Notes: generated by a model from the sequence alone, not told the origin. A DNA stretch of 64,000 nt from Alphaproteobacteria bacterium AO1-B (GCA_001890945.1 MLAX01000002.1:62001-126000), one strand, 5' to 3'; counted from the first letter of the stretch, positions 52,596-61,525 are shown. Translations and numbers: made by a program.

Positions 52596-52779
52596 CCACA
52601 GTGCCCTGGTTTCCTATGATAGCCGGGCTGTTGTCGCCAGACGTAATAACAGTTTGTCTGGTCGATTCCATTTCGCCTGACTGAAGTTGAAGACCGGCAA
52701 TTACAATTGTCACCACGATCCCGACGAGGGCAACGATTGCGCCGGTTCTTGTCCAGTTATGGTTTGAGTTGTCAGTCAT
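52585..52779 (-). CDS. small membrane protein with C-terminal GDNSPAI motif, 64 residues
   Basis: From ATG 52779 the protein has one transmembrane helix (TGAIVALVGIVVTIVIAGLQ) and an external tail with GDNSPAIIGNQGTVDVR. Tails of this kind (GDNSPAI...G-V-V) recur in small membrane proteins of unknown role. A longer start at 52791 is possible. It precedes and overlaps the ankyrin-like exported protein gene, suggesting that the two act together at the envelope. Confidence 0.6.
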   Translation of the reverse strand: MTDNSNHNWTRTGAIVALVGIVVTIVIAGLQLQSGEMESTRQTVITSGDNSPAIIGNQGTVDVR

Positions 52780-52906
52780 TTTAACAACCAATCATGGAAG
52801 ACTTTTTTATGATGTCCCGAAAGTATTTTTCCGTCAATCTAAGATTGTTCTTCTGAGCATTTGCCGCTTAACGGGCTTTTCGCAAATCTTCGTTTGGAGC
52901 TGGCGT

Positions 52907-52987
52907 GCATATGCCCGGCAATGATTTTGTCCTTGGTTTTGCGGTGACGGGGGAAACGGACAATGACGGATCCGCAATTGTCGGTTA
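52907..52987 (+). repeat. 81-bp direct repeat bounding cargo 1, right copy
   Basis: This matches 49809-49889 at 78 of 81 positions. It contains the start codon of the NlpC/P60 gene (52963) and the ancestral DUF2163 end with a TAA at 52986. Sequence to its left has no similarity to the DUF2163 gene, so only this end was duplicated. Confidence 0.9.
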
Positions 52988-53400
52988 ACGCGCATGTGGT
53001 CGATCTGGCGCGCGGTTGGATCGGCACACCCTATCACCATCAAGCCAGTCTGAAGGGCATTGGATGCGATTGCCTGGGGCTTGTGCGCGGTGTCTGGCGG
53101 GAGCTTTACGGCCAAGAGCCGGAAACACCGCCGGCCTATTCCCCGGACTGGGGGCAAGTGTCAGCGGACGAAACCTTGCTGGCGGCCGCCAAGCGGCATT
53201 TTGCGCCGGTTCCGACCGATGCACTGGAGCCGGGCCACCTCGTCATCTTCCGCATGCGTCCAAAAGCCATTGCCAAACACTGCGGGATCATCTCGGGTGA
53301 CGGCCGCATGATCCATGCGCTTGAAGGCACGGGCGTGTGTGAAGTCACGCTGGATGACTTCTGGCGTCGGCGGGCGATGGGAGGGTTTCGGTTTGCCTAA
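52963..53400 (+). CDS. NlpC/P60 peptidase of the phage/GTA tail tip
   Basis: This 145-residue protein is the counterpart of gene-transfer-agent gene 14. The catalytic Cys is C37 in GCDCLGL, with His106 (AKHCGI) and His118 (MIHALEG) as partners. It cleaves peptide bonds in peptidoglycan stems to let the tail enter the cell. The gene is complete because the 81-bp repeat supplies its start. In related phages the baseplate gene follows directly; here cargo 2 begins. Confidence 0.9.
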   Translation: MTDPQLSVNAHVVDLARGWIGTPYHHQASLKGIGCDCLGLVRGVWRELYGQEPETPPAYSPDWGQVSADETLLAAAKRHFAPVPTDALEPGHLVIFRMRPKAIAKHCGIISGDGRMIHALEGTGVCEVTLDDFWRRRAMGGFRFA

Positions 53401-53668
53401 CGTTGTTCCGCCTTCGCCCGTTTGCAGCCTTTCATACGAAGCGCAGCAAAAGTCGCGATCGAGCCCAAAGTTCCTAATGCTGCAGAGTGTCCAAACGTCT
53501 GCCAAGCATTTTCGGTAGCGTTTAGGAAGACAAGTTGGCTACTCGCCAACCCGACGCCCAACGACTTACTGAACGATTGGCGCGTAATGCGATTGGTTTG
53601 GCGGGTGCGGCTATAAACTTCTGCGGTGTCAGAGGCTATGTTCTGTTCCGACACCGAGGACCAAGCAG

Positions 53669-54685
53669 ATGCCAACGCCCGACAGAATAAAGACGCCCGA
53701 CACTTTCTGGAAAGCTCTTGAGAGCCTGTCGATCAACCGCGCTGCGCTCTTGCGAGACGCAAAACTACCGTCCAGCGTGTTCTCCTCAGAGGGGCGCATG
53801 ACAACCAAGCAACTCTTCGCAATGTGGGAGGCCCTCCAAACCCTTGGGGGTGATGACATTGGCCTCGCTTTGACGGAAACGATGCACGAAGCAACCTTGC
53901 CGCCATCATTTCTTGTCGCGTTCCATGCCAAGAATGTTGGGGAGGCCTTGCACCGTGTCGCCCGGTTCAAATCGCTGTGCGCGCCTGAAGAGTTCCGGGT
54001 GACCGCCGAGGATGACGGGTGCGCCGTGACAACCGCTTGGACCTATGCCAATCAGACAGAACCCGACGCGCTGACTGATGCGACCTTCACATTTCTTGTG
54101 AACATGGTGCGGGCCGGTACCGGAAAGAGAATAACGCCTAGAGGCATCGAGCTACGTCGGAGCCGAAGCGAACGACTAGAGACCTGGTTCGATTGCCCCA
54201 TTGCGTGGAACGCTCCGCACGTCCGAATTACCTTCAACAAAGCAGACTTAGAGATACCCTTCATCAGCTACAACAGCGAGCTTCTTGAGATGCTGGACGC
54301 GGCACTCGATGCTGATTTGAACGAAGCCGAGAACACCACATCACTGACCGAGCAAGTCCGCTGGCATCTGCGTCGCGCTCTGACTGCTGGTCGCCCAGAA
54401 CTAAGCAGCATCGCGCGTGACATGGCCATCAGTGAACGCTCCTTGCAGCGCCATCTGAGGAGCGAAGGTCACAGCTTTAAGTCGCTGCTATCAGACACGC
54501 GACACCAACTGGCGCGCGAATACCTGGACGAGCCCGATTTCGACATCAGCGAGATTGCATACCTTCTCGGATACGAGGACCAAGGGTCATTCTATCGAGC
54601 CTTCCAGAAGTGGGAGCACCAAACCCCGGCAGAATGGCGTTCTCGCCTCCTGGACAGCCCGGACAAGGTGTCAATCCACACTTAG
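53669..54685 (+). CDS. AraC-family regulator with Arabinose_bd-type sensor (OruR-like)
   Basis: This 338-residue protein has an N-terminal arabinose-binding-like domain (residues 15-200) and C-terminal AraC motifs (ELSSIARDMAISERSLQRHL, DISEIAYLLGYEDQGSFYRA). It opens cargo 2 and is followed in the same direction by a hydrolase, an SDR and an NTF2-like gene. It is likely their activator. Cargo 2 begins right after the NlpC/P60 gene; the 268 bases before this start contain no gene. Confidence 0.9.
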   Translation: MPTPDRIKTPDTFWKALESLSINRAALLRDAKLPSSVFSSEGRMTTKQLFAMWEALQTLGGDDIGLALTETMHEATLPPSFLVAFHAKNVGEALHRVARFKSLCAPEEFRVTAEDDGCAVTTAWTYANQTEPDALTDATFTFLVNMVRAGTGKRITPRGIELRRSRSERLETWFDCPIAWNAPHVRITFNKADLEIPFISYNSELLEMLDAALDADLNEAENTTSLTEQVRWHLRRALTAGRPELSSIARDMAISERSLQRHLRSEGHSFKSLLSDTRHQLAREYLDEPDFDISEIAYLLGYEDQGSFYRAFQKWEHQTPAEWRSRLLDSPDKVSIHT

Positions 54686-54784
54686 CGGCAGCTTCTCTCA
54701 AACGACCTTCACCATGAACCGCTTCCAACGGGCTCGGACGACCGGCCCCGAACAACCAAACACGCCGATTAAAGGAGAACAGAA

Positions 54785-55711
54785 GTGACAGCACAACCGA
54801 CAGAAGAGCAACGAGCGACACTCAAAGCCCTGGCCCGTGGGTACGTGTCCATCGATGGCGAGCGAGCACCCATCTTGGAGACACCCAAGGACTATGGGAT
54901 GGAATTTCAGGACGTCACCTTCACAGCAGAAGACGGCATCAAGCTGGCCGCTTGGTTCATCCCGTCCGAAGGGTCTGACAAACTGATTATCTGCAATCAC
55001 CCGGCGACGCTGAACCGTTACGGCTTTCCGGGGCACATGAAGCCCTGGAGCGATTTTCAGAATGTCGAAGTGAAGTTCGGCAAGGTGCACAAAGCTCTGC
55101 ACGATGCGGGCTACAACGTCCTAGCCTACGATCTGCGTAATCACGGCGAAAGCGAAGGTGTTGCGGACAATGCCTGGGGTCAGGGTTTTGGCGATGAGTA
55201 CAAGGATGTTCTCGCAGCGTTTGATTACGTTAAGTCCCAAGACAATCTGAAGGACATGAAAATCGGCTTGTTCAATCCCTGTGCAGGCGGAAACTCCGCG
55301 TTTCATGCAATGAGCGAGAACCCGGAATACTTTAAAGATGTGAAAGCCTTTGTTTGCGCGCAACCCGCATCTATCAACATCATGTCGAAAGTCTCGCTGG
55401 ACGGCTTGGGCCTTGGTGATTTCTTTGATGTCTTTGCAGAAGAGATTGAAGAACTCCATGGCGTGCCTCTCAACCAGATGACACCGCATGTTCATGCCAA
55501 AAGCGTCACCATGCCGACCTACATCGTTCAGAACAAGGATGATGTCTGGACCATTCCGGACGATGTGCAGACGACCTATGATCTGATCCCTGGCACAGAG
55601 AAAAAACTACACTGGATCGAAGTGGGAGATACCCGCCGCTTCATCGGCTACAACTTCTTCGGCGAAAACCCCGAAACCATGATCGCGTTCTACGACAAAT
55701 ACATGAGCTAA
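54785..55711 (+). CDS. alpha/beta hydrolase with Cys at the nucleophile position
   Basis: This 308-residue protein has the fold seen in the strand-turn pattern LIICNHPATLNRYGFPGH and NVLAYDLRNHGESEG. The nucleophile elbow reads GLFNPCAGGNSAF, so the usual G-x-S-x-G is N164-P-C166-A-G168. Cys nucleophiles are known in dienelactone hydrolase-like enzymes, while NPCAG elbows are common in a group of uncharacterised hydrolases. There is a ribosome-binding site AAAGGAGAACAGAAG before the ATG. It belongs to the AraC-hydrolase-SDR group and probably acts on a small ester or lactone. Confidence 0.85.
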   Translation: MTAQPTEEQRATLKALARGYVSIDGERAPILETPKDYGMEFQDVTFTAEDGIKLAAWFIPSEGSDKLIICNHPATLNRYGFPGHMKPWSDFQNVEVKFGKVHKALHDAGYNVLAYDLRNHGESEGVADNAWGQGFGDEYKDVLAAFDYVKSQDNLKDMKIGLFNPCAGGNSAFHAMSENPEYFKDVKAFVCAQPASINIMSKVSLDGLGLGDFFDVFAEEIEELHGVPLNQMTPHVHAKSVTMPTYIVQNKDDVWTIPDDVQTTYDLIPGTEKKLHWIEVGDTRRFIGYNFFGENPETMIAFYDKYMS

Positions 55712-55867
55712 GTCCGGGTGGGGCTGTCTCGGGTTGAGGAAAGCTCTGGCCATTTCAAGGTTTTGTCGTAGCCACAACGCGCTTCGATGGGTTCGACTGT
55801 TTTAGCAAGCATCCGGAGGAAATGATCGAATGGTTCGACACCCACATAACATAGAGAAGGGTTCATT

Positions 55868-56683
55868 TTGACCAAAACAGTGCTTATCACGGGCACCAGC
55901 TCTGGGTTCGGCAAGCTGACGGCAAAGACGTTTCACGAAAAAGGGTGGAACGTTATTGCCACGATGCGGAAGCCAGAAGCGGAAACCGAACTCACGCAAT
56001 TGGACGACGTTCTGGTGACTCGCCTGGACGTGACAGACAAACCCTCCATTGTGGAAGCCGTAACAATTGGGCGTGAGCGGTTTGGCGGGATAGACGTGCT
56101 GGTCAACAATGCCGGCCATTCCCTTCAAGGCGTTGTTCAGACAACAACCGATGCCCAGATGCGCCGCCAGTTCGACGTCAATTTCTTTGGGATGGTTGAT
56201 ACGATCAACGCCGTTGTTCCGACCTTTTTGGCAAACAAGTCTGGCGTCATCGTTAATGTGTCCTCAATTGCAGGGCGGGTCACTTTCCCATTCACCGCTT
56301 TTTATCATGCGTCAAAATTTGCGGTGGAGGGGTTCACTGAAGCTCTGCAATACGAACTCAACCCAATGGGCGTTCGCCTAAAGCTGATCGAGCCCGGTGC
56401 GTTCCCTACGCGCATTATGGCCTCTGGAGATTGGTCAGAGATCAGCGAAGGCAGTGTTTACGCTCCGGCTCTGGATGCAGCAAAAGCGTCAATGGACAAG
56501 ATGGCCAATATCGAGGGCCAGGATCCGCAACAGGTCGCTGAAAAAATCTATCTCGCGGCCACGGATGAAACCGAGACACTACGCTACCCCGTGGGTGCGG
56601 ATGCTGAACAAATCCTGGGGGCACGCGCCCAGATGGATGATGTCGCGTTCAAGAACATGATCCGTCAGTCAACGGGCGTTTAG
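55868..56683 (+). CDS. short-chain dehydrogenase/reductase
   Basis: This 271-residue protein starts with TTG 55868 after AGAAGGGTTCA. Classical SDR motifs are present: TGTSSGFG at about residue 9, NNAG, SSIAG, and the active-site YHASK. It resembles oxidoreductases of the 3-ketoacyl/retinol group. Together with the hydrolase and the NTF2-like gene it may form a short catabolic or detoxification unit controlled by the AraC protein at 53669. The substrate is unknown. Confidence 0.88.
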   Translation: MTKTVLITGTSSGFGKLTAKTFHEKGWNVIATMRKPEAETELTQLDDVLVTRLDVTDKPSIVEAVTIGRERFGGIDVLVNNAGHSLQGVVQTTTDAQMRRQFDVNFFGMVDTINAVVPTFLANKSGVIVNVSSIAGRVTFPFTAFYHASKFAVEGFTEALQYELNPMGVRLKLIEPGAFPTRIMASGDWSEISEGSVYAPALDAAKASMDKMANIEGQDPQQVAEKIYLAATDETETLRYPVGADAEQILGARAQMDDVAFKNMIRQSTGV

Positions 56684-56811
56684 GAGACGCGTTGATCGGT
56701 CATTAGGAAAGTTCAAGTGGGAAATCCAAAGCGGTCAGAAGATCATTGCAACTGAACTACTTGAGCGACGCATGGCGTTTGTCGTCACGATAGCAAAGGA
56801 ATGGAAACCGA

Positions 56812-57309
56812 GTGACACCTACCTATAAGATCGCCTACGTTCGCACCTATTTCGAACGACTGACGGCATCCGACATCGACGGGATTATCTCGCTTTTTTG
56901 TCCAGAAGCGCACGTGGTGTCGCCCTTCCTTGGCAGGATGAACGCTGCGGACTTTTTTGCGAAGCTGGGTAGCGCTTCTTCCGCGAGCAAGCTCACTGTA
57001 TTTGACGTTCTCATTGGCGAAAACGGCGACAGCGCCGCTGCGCATTTCGAATACGACTGGACACTCAAGAGTGGAGACCAAATCGTCTTTCAAGGCGTCG
57101 ACTACTTCAAATTCGGCGAAGACGGTCGGTTTGCGTCAATGTCGATATTCTATGACACGCATCGAAGGGCGATCGCGGCGGCACCTGAAGCCGGTGGCCA
57201 CTCTGGATCCGGCGGACATGCTGGACCGGGGCAAAAACCAAGCGCCGGTCACCATCCGCCGGGCGCAGGAAACGGACTTGCCGCGGGCCGTCCGGGTGAC
57301 CGCTTATGA
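56812..57309 (+). CDS. SnoaL/NTF2-like protein with 3' end fused to phage sequence
   Basis: The GTG at 56812 opens a frame for an NTF2-like fold (YFERLTASDIDGIISLFCPE, then HFEYDWTLKSGDQIVFQGVD, FYDTH). The fold ends near residue 123. From about 57180 the DNA is the phage baseplate gene read in the wrong frame, giving a Gly/Pro-rich tail (PEAGGHSGSGGHAGPGQKPS). The natural C-terminus is therefore lost or replaced. The last of the cargo 2 genes, it marks the right junction of that insert. Confidence 0.7.
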   Translation: MTPTYKIAYVRTYFERLTASDIDGIISLFCPEAHVVSPFLGRMNAADFFAKLGSASSASKLTVFDVLIGENGDSAAAHFEYDWTLKSGDQIVFQGVDYFKFGEDGRFASMSIFYDTHRRAIAAAPEAGGHSGSGGHAGPGQKPSAGHHPPGAGNGLAAGRPGDRL

Positions 57310-58681
57310 CGCGGCACGGGATTTCCAGACCGTGACCGGGGAAGCCCTTCTGGAAATGGTCGTCAGTGACCGGGTGGTGGTGACCGATACGCCGATGGTG
57401 GCTGACTTTCCGCGCATGGTGGCGCTGGCGGAATTCCTGCTGCAGGAAGCCTGGGCCAGCCGGGAAGGTTATCAGTTTGGCACGTCAGAGGCAGACCTTG
57501 CGCTGGAGCCGGGCGATCTGGTGTCGTTTGATTTTGGCGGCCGGTCGCATCTGGTGCGTCTGACAAAGGCCGTCGACGGTCTGGGGCGCAAGATCGAGGG
57601 CAAGAGCTATGACGGGCCGGTCTATGAACCGGCGCGCGGTTCGATCATCGAGCTTGGCCGGATTGGCGGCGGTGGCGGGACTGGCAGCGGTGGATCCGGC
57701 GGTGGCGGCGGAACAGGCGGGGGTGGCGGTGGCCGGCCGGACGTCACGGCGGACGTGACGCCGGTCTTTATCGATGGGCCCTTGCTGCGGGATCAGGACA
57801 GTGCGCATCAGGGCTATCTGACGGGAACGCGAAAACCGTTTGCGTCCGGTCTGGTGTTTTTGTCCAGTCCAACCAAAAGCGGATATGTGGTCCGGGCCAG
57901 CCTGGCGGTTCCTGGCCGCCTCGGGCATCTGATGGCCGATCTCGCGCCGGGACCGCTCTATCGCTGGGATCGCAGGAATGCGGTGGAAGTGGAGCTGTAC
58001 GACGGCCAGCTGCAGGGTCTTGATGATCTTCAGGTGTTCGCCGGCGGCAACGCTGTCCTTGTCGAGGCGGTAAACGGGGACTGGGAACTGGTGCAGTTCG
58101 CAAATGTGGAGCTGACCGGCGCGCGGGCCTATCGTTTGACCCGGCTGCTGCGCGGTCAAAAGGGCACGGAAACCGCCATGGGCGCGCTGAGTGGGGCGCG
58201 CGTGGTCTTTCTGGATGGCGGATTGGAGCAGACGGGTCTTGATCGCGCACAGATCGGCTTGCCGCTGAACTGGCAGATCGGACCGGCAAGCGGCGCGGTT
58301 GGGGATCCGGACTTTGTGGCGCGGACAGTCACCTTCACCGGACGCGGGGAACAGCCGCTATCCCCGGTTCATCTGAAAGCACGTGACGCGGCCGGCGGTG
58401 ACATCGCCTTGTCCTGGATCCGCCGGACCCGGATTGGCGGGGACGGATGGGAACAGGCGGATGTGCCACTTGGCGAAGATCTTGAGACTTATGAAATCGA
58501 AATCTGGAAAGCCGGAAGCTTGAAGCGAACGCTTCAGGCGACCAGCCAGACTGTCACCTATACGGCCGCCGATCAGGTGGCCGATTTTGGTGCTTCAGCA
58601 CAGTCATTCGAATTCCGCGTTTTCCAGATGTCCGCAACCTATGGCCGGGGCGCGGCCGCACAAGCGGAATATGTCGTTTAA
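57180..58681 (+). pseudogene. phage/GTA baseplate (gene 15-type) protein, C-terminal part only
   Basis: About 500 residues remain of a protein normally near 1,200-1,300 residues. The retained part begins at HLKPVATLDPADMLDRG and includes PVTIRRAQETDLPRAVRVTA. A Gly-rich linker follows (57660-57735) and then the beta-rich C-terminal domains to QAEYVV. The N-terminal TIM-barrel-like glycoside-hydrolase part and the start codon are missing, replaced by cargo 2. The frame continues open to the left (to 56957) only by chance across the NTF2-like gene. No ribosome-binding site for the fragment is seen. Confidence 0.85.
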
Positions 58682-58693
58682 GGAATTCGGTGC

Positions 58694-59419
58694 TTAGTAC
58701 GTGTTCAGGCGCTGGATCGCCGAAATAAGGTTTTTGGTTTGTTTGGAGCGATCCTTGCCATGGTGCAAATGCCGGTGACAATTGGGACAGAGAGCAACCG
58801 CATTGTCCGTTGTGTCCGGGCCACCTTCGGCAAGTGGTTTGACGTGGTGCACTTCAAGAAACGGTTCCCCGTTGTCGCGGAGAAAGGGGGCAGGGGTTTG
58901 GCAACGTTCACAGGTCCCCTTAGCTTGCGCCAACACCCAAGCAATCACATTGGGGTCGCGGATAAACCGGCTTGCGGAAGACGTTGCACGTTCCAAGTCT
59001 TTGTTGCCTTTGGGAGGCGGGGTGGAGCCCGCCGCCTGGCGTACATCTTCCAGGGCGGACGCAACGCGGGTTTCAAGTTCAACCGGGTCTGCAGTCCGCT
59101 TTTCTATTAGAGCTGGCCTGTTCCACACTTGCTTAATGATTTTCAGAAGCTCGGCTTTGACGTTTGCGCCAACGTTTTTGGCAGGTGGATAACCGGTGAC
59201 AATCGGCTCTCCGATATCCGCCATCACCGCAGAAATGTTCTGCATTCGAAATTCATAGGCACTGTCGGTCCGGTCCATGAGCGCGGTTGCGCGAACCTCG
59301 CGCCGGACCACAGCTTTGCTGAGTGGTTTACCTGATAATTGCGCGTCCAGAAGCTGTTTGTAGGCGGTGATACACGCTTTTAGTTCCCCTTCGGTCCACC
59401 CTTTCGGTTTTTTCGCCAT
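58694..59419 (-). CDS. HNH endonuclease (McrA-type)
   Basis: This 241-residue protein has an N-terminal recognition-type domain (residues 1-95, KGWTEGELKACITAYKQLLD and RMQNISAVMADIGEP) and a C-terminal HNH nuclease. The Cys pairs CERC and CPNC are seen with EVHHVKPLAEGGPDTTDNAV and HRHLHHG. Proteins of this build act as modification-dependent or other DNA nucleases. It is inserted on the opposite strand between the baseplate and the DUF2793 genes and may be a defence-type phage cargo gene. Confidence 0.88.
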   Translation of the reverse strand: MAKKPKGWTEGELKACITAYKQLLDAQLSGKPLSKAVVRREVRATALMDRTDSAYEFRMQNISAVMADIGEPIVTGYPPAKNVGANVKAELLKIIKQVWNRPALIEKRTADPVELETRVASALEDVRQAAGSTPPPKGNKDLERATSSASRFIRDPNVIAWVLAQAKGTCERCQTPAPFLRDNGEPFLEVHHVKPLAEGGPDTTDNAVALCPNCHRHLHHGKDRSKQTKNLISAIQRLNTY

Positions 59420-59519
59420 CGTTCGAAACTTTCAAATTAATCAAATGAAACAGACAACTAGATTGCCGCAGTTGACGCGGAAATCAAGGTGCGCATCCGT
59501 GTCTTGACAGAGGAAAACC

Positions 59520-60233
59520 ATGAGCACACCGAACCTGAAACTGCCGGAAATTGCCGCCAGTCAAAGCCAGAAGCACATCACACACAATGAGGCCTTGGGC
59601 ATCCTTGATGCCGTGGTCAACCTGTCCGTCCTCTCGCAATCGGTCACCAGCGATCCGGCTAGTCCAGCAGACGGCGCCCGGTATCTGGTCCCGTCCGGAG
59701 CAGCCGGGGTCTTTGCCGGACATGACGGCAAGATTGCGTCTTACCGTGAGGACGCTTGGACGTTTTACGAGGCGCAAGCCGGGTGGCGGGCCTTTGTGGC
59801 AGATGAGGGCGGTTTTGCGGTCTATGACGGGACCAATTGGAGCGGGCCGGACCCGTCCCTGATTTCCGTCACCCCAAACGGCGCGGAAAGCCGGATTGTC
59901 ACGATAGAAGAGGAACTGACCTTAAGCGGTACCAGTGTCTCCAGCACGGTTCAGATCCCGAACCGGGCCATTGTCTTTGGCGTATCGACCCGGACGACGG
60001 AAGACGTGACCGGTGTCTGGCAATATCACTGCGGGATTTCCGGGCAGCCTGAGAAATTCGGCGGGTATCTCGGGATCGCGGCGGGATCCAAAAATGCCGG
60101 GGTGATCGGGCCAGAGGCTTTTTATGCCGATACGCCGGTGCTGCTCACGGCGCATGGCGACACGGGTGTTTTTGCGGGCGGCAAGGTCAGGATCGCGCTG
60201 CATTACTTCCTGCCGGTGGTGCCGCAAAGCTGA
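59520..60233 (+). CDS. DUF2793 phage tail-fibre-type protein
   Basis: This 237-residue protein has the DUF2793 N-terminus (LKLPEIAASQSQKHITHNEA, GAAGVFAGHDGKIASYREDA) and a C-terminal beta-rich region with the segment TVQIPNRAIVFGVSTRTTED. These proteins lie just after the baseplate gene in alphaproteobacterial prophages and are probably receptor-binding or head-fibre-like. The start is supported by AGAGGAAAACC. The gene is complete. Confidence 0.88.
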   Translation: MSTPNLKLPEIAASQSQKHITHNEALGILDAVVNLSVLSQSVTSDPASPADGARYLVPSGAAGVFAGHDGKIASYREDAWTFYEAQAGWRAFVADEGGFAVYDGTNWSGPDPSLISVTPNGAESRIVTIEEELTLSGTSVSSTVQIPNRAIVFGVSTRTTEDVTGVWQYHCGISGQPEKFGGYLGIAAGSKNAGVIGPEAFYADTPVLLTAHGDTGVFAGGKVRIALHYFLPVVPQS

Positions 60234-60311
60234 TGCCGATCAAACCATTCCAAGAATTCTTCCGTGCCGCCTATGCGGCTTTTTTTATGCCTGAAGGAAA
60301 GGGGGCAGATC

Positions 60312-61232
60312 ATGCAGATGAGTGAAAAAGGACTGGCGTTCATGGCGGGCCATGAAGGGTTCGCGAGCCGCGCCTATATCGACCCGGCCGGCGTGATAAC
60401 GATCGGCTACGGGTTCACCATGCGCGGCCGGGTGTTTGCCGCTTGGTGGCGGACCCGCCATGGCCGCAAGTTGAGGCTGGGGGACACGATCAGCCGGCGG
60501 GACGCGGATCACATCCTGACGCGGATGCTGCGCGAAGAATATGAAATCGCGGTTGAACAGATGCTTGAAACCCTGCCGCAACATCAGTTCGATGCCTGCG
60601 TGTCGGTCGTCTACAATCTGGGCGCCCGGGCGCTGACCTGGAAATGGGCCAAGGCCTTGAAGCGGGGCGATGTCAAAGAGGCTGCAAGACTGTTGCAGCA
60701 AACGGGAACAACCGCCGGCGGGCATCGTTTGAACGGATTGGTGCGCCGGCGCAAAGAAGAGGCGGACCTTTTGGAACACGGGGTCTACACCGGTGTTTTG
60801 GAAGGCCGTCCGCGTCTGGCCCGGCCGGTGCCGCCGGCAGAACCGGATCCCGTTGTCCGGGAAGCGCAGGAAGCGCTGACCCGCTTTGGATTTGATCCGG
60901 GCGTGGTTGACGGCTGGATGGGGCAGCGCACAAAGGCGGCTGTGCTGGCCTATCAGCGCCAGCATCCGGACCTTGTGAATGACGGGATCATCGGTCCCGC
61001 CACTCTGGCGCAGCTCAGAAAGGATGCACTTGTGGTCAAGGACAGCCAGATCGGCGGGGCGCTGGTCACGGCTGTGACCGGTGGCGGTCTGTTCGGTGTG
61101 CCGTGGACCTGGATCCTGGGCGCCGCCTTCGGGCTCGGGCTGATCTGTCTTTTGTATCTTGTCTGGCGTTATGGCGATGTTCTGACCCGGCGGCTGCAAG
61201 GCAGCGCGGCAAAAAGGGAAGCTGCGCCATGA
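60312..61232 (+). CDS. phage endolysin: GH24 lysozyme with peptidoglycan-binding domain and C-terminal membrane helix
   Basis: From ATG 60312 the protein has 306 residues. The T4-type triad is visible as E15, D24 and T30 (HEGFASRAYIDPAGVITIGY) with T4 spacing. Residues about 180-240 form a PG_binding_1 domain (GVVDGWMGQRTKAAVLAYQR). The end has one membrane helix (WILGAAFGLGLICLLYLVWR). It cleaves peptidoglycan glycan strands. A longer frame to 60264 adds a part without domain. Its stop overlaps the next start as ATGA. Confidence 0.92.
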   Translation: MQMSEKGLAFMAGHEGFASRAYIDPAGVITIGYGFTMRGRVFAAWWRTRHGRKLRLGDTISRRDADHILTRMLREEYEIAVEQMLETLPQHQFDACVSVVYNLGARALTWKWAKALKRGDVKEAARLLQQTGTTAGGHRLNGLVRRRKEEADLLEHGVYTGVLEGRPRLARPVPPAEPDPVVREAQEALTRFGFDPGVVDGWMGQRTKAAVLAYQRQHPDLVNDGIIGPATLAQLRKDALVVKDSQIGGALVTAVTGGGLFGVPWTWILGAAFGLGLICLLYLVWRYGDVLTRRLQGSAAKREAAP

Positions 61233-61525
61233 TTGCCGTGTTCAGATTTTTCGCGCTTACCAAAATCGGCCGCCTGTGTGCGGCCGTTTTGGTTGGTGCT
61301 GTGTTCATTGCGTCCGTTTATGCGCTTGGGGGAAACCACGCGCGGTTAAAGGACAGGGGCAAGGATCTGGAATCGGCCCTGGAACTCGAACAGGGAAGGG
61401 CGCGCGACGATGCCTATTTGCAGAACCTGGAAGACGATCACTTGTGTCTTGAGTATTTCCGTGGGTTTGGCCGGGTGCGGGACCCTCAAGAATGCCGGGC
61501 CTTGCGCGGGGTTCACGAGCAATAG
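61229..61525 (+). CDS. inner-membrane spanin-like (Rz-type) protein
   Basis: This 98-residue protein starts at ATG 61229 over the endolysin stop. It has one N-terminal membrane helix (LCAAVLVGAVFIASVYALGG) and a periplasmic helical part (KDRGKDLESALELEQGRARD). Its downstream half overlaps, in another frame, a lipoprotein gene (61410-61628). This nested layout and the position after the endolysin are typical of Rz/Rz1 spanin pairs, which disrupt the outer membrane in lysis. Confidence 0.78.
   Translation: MIAVFRFFALTKIGRLCAAVLVGAVFIASVYALGGNHARLKDRGKDLESALELEQGRARDDAYLQNLEDDHLCLEYFRGFGRVRDPQECRALRGVHEQ

Noticed and set aside
56957..57179. Upstream part of a 574-residue frame ending in the baseplate protein
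   Set aside because: It is the NTF2-like gene read in another frame; the baseplate homology starts only near 57180.
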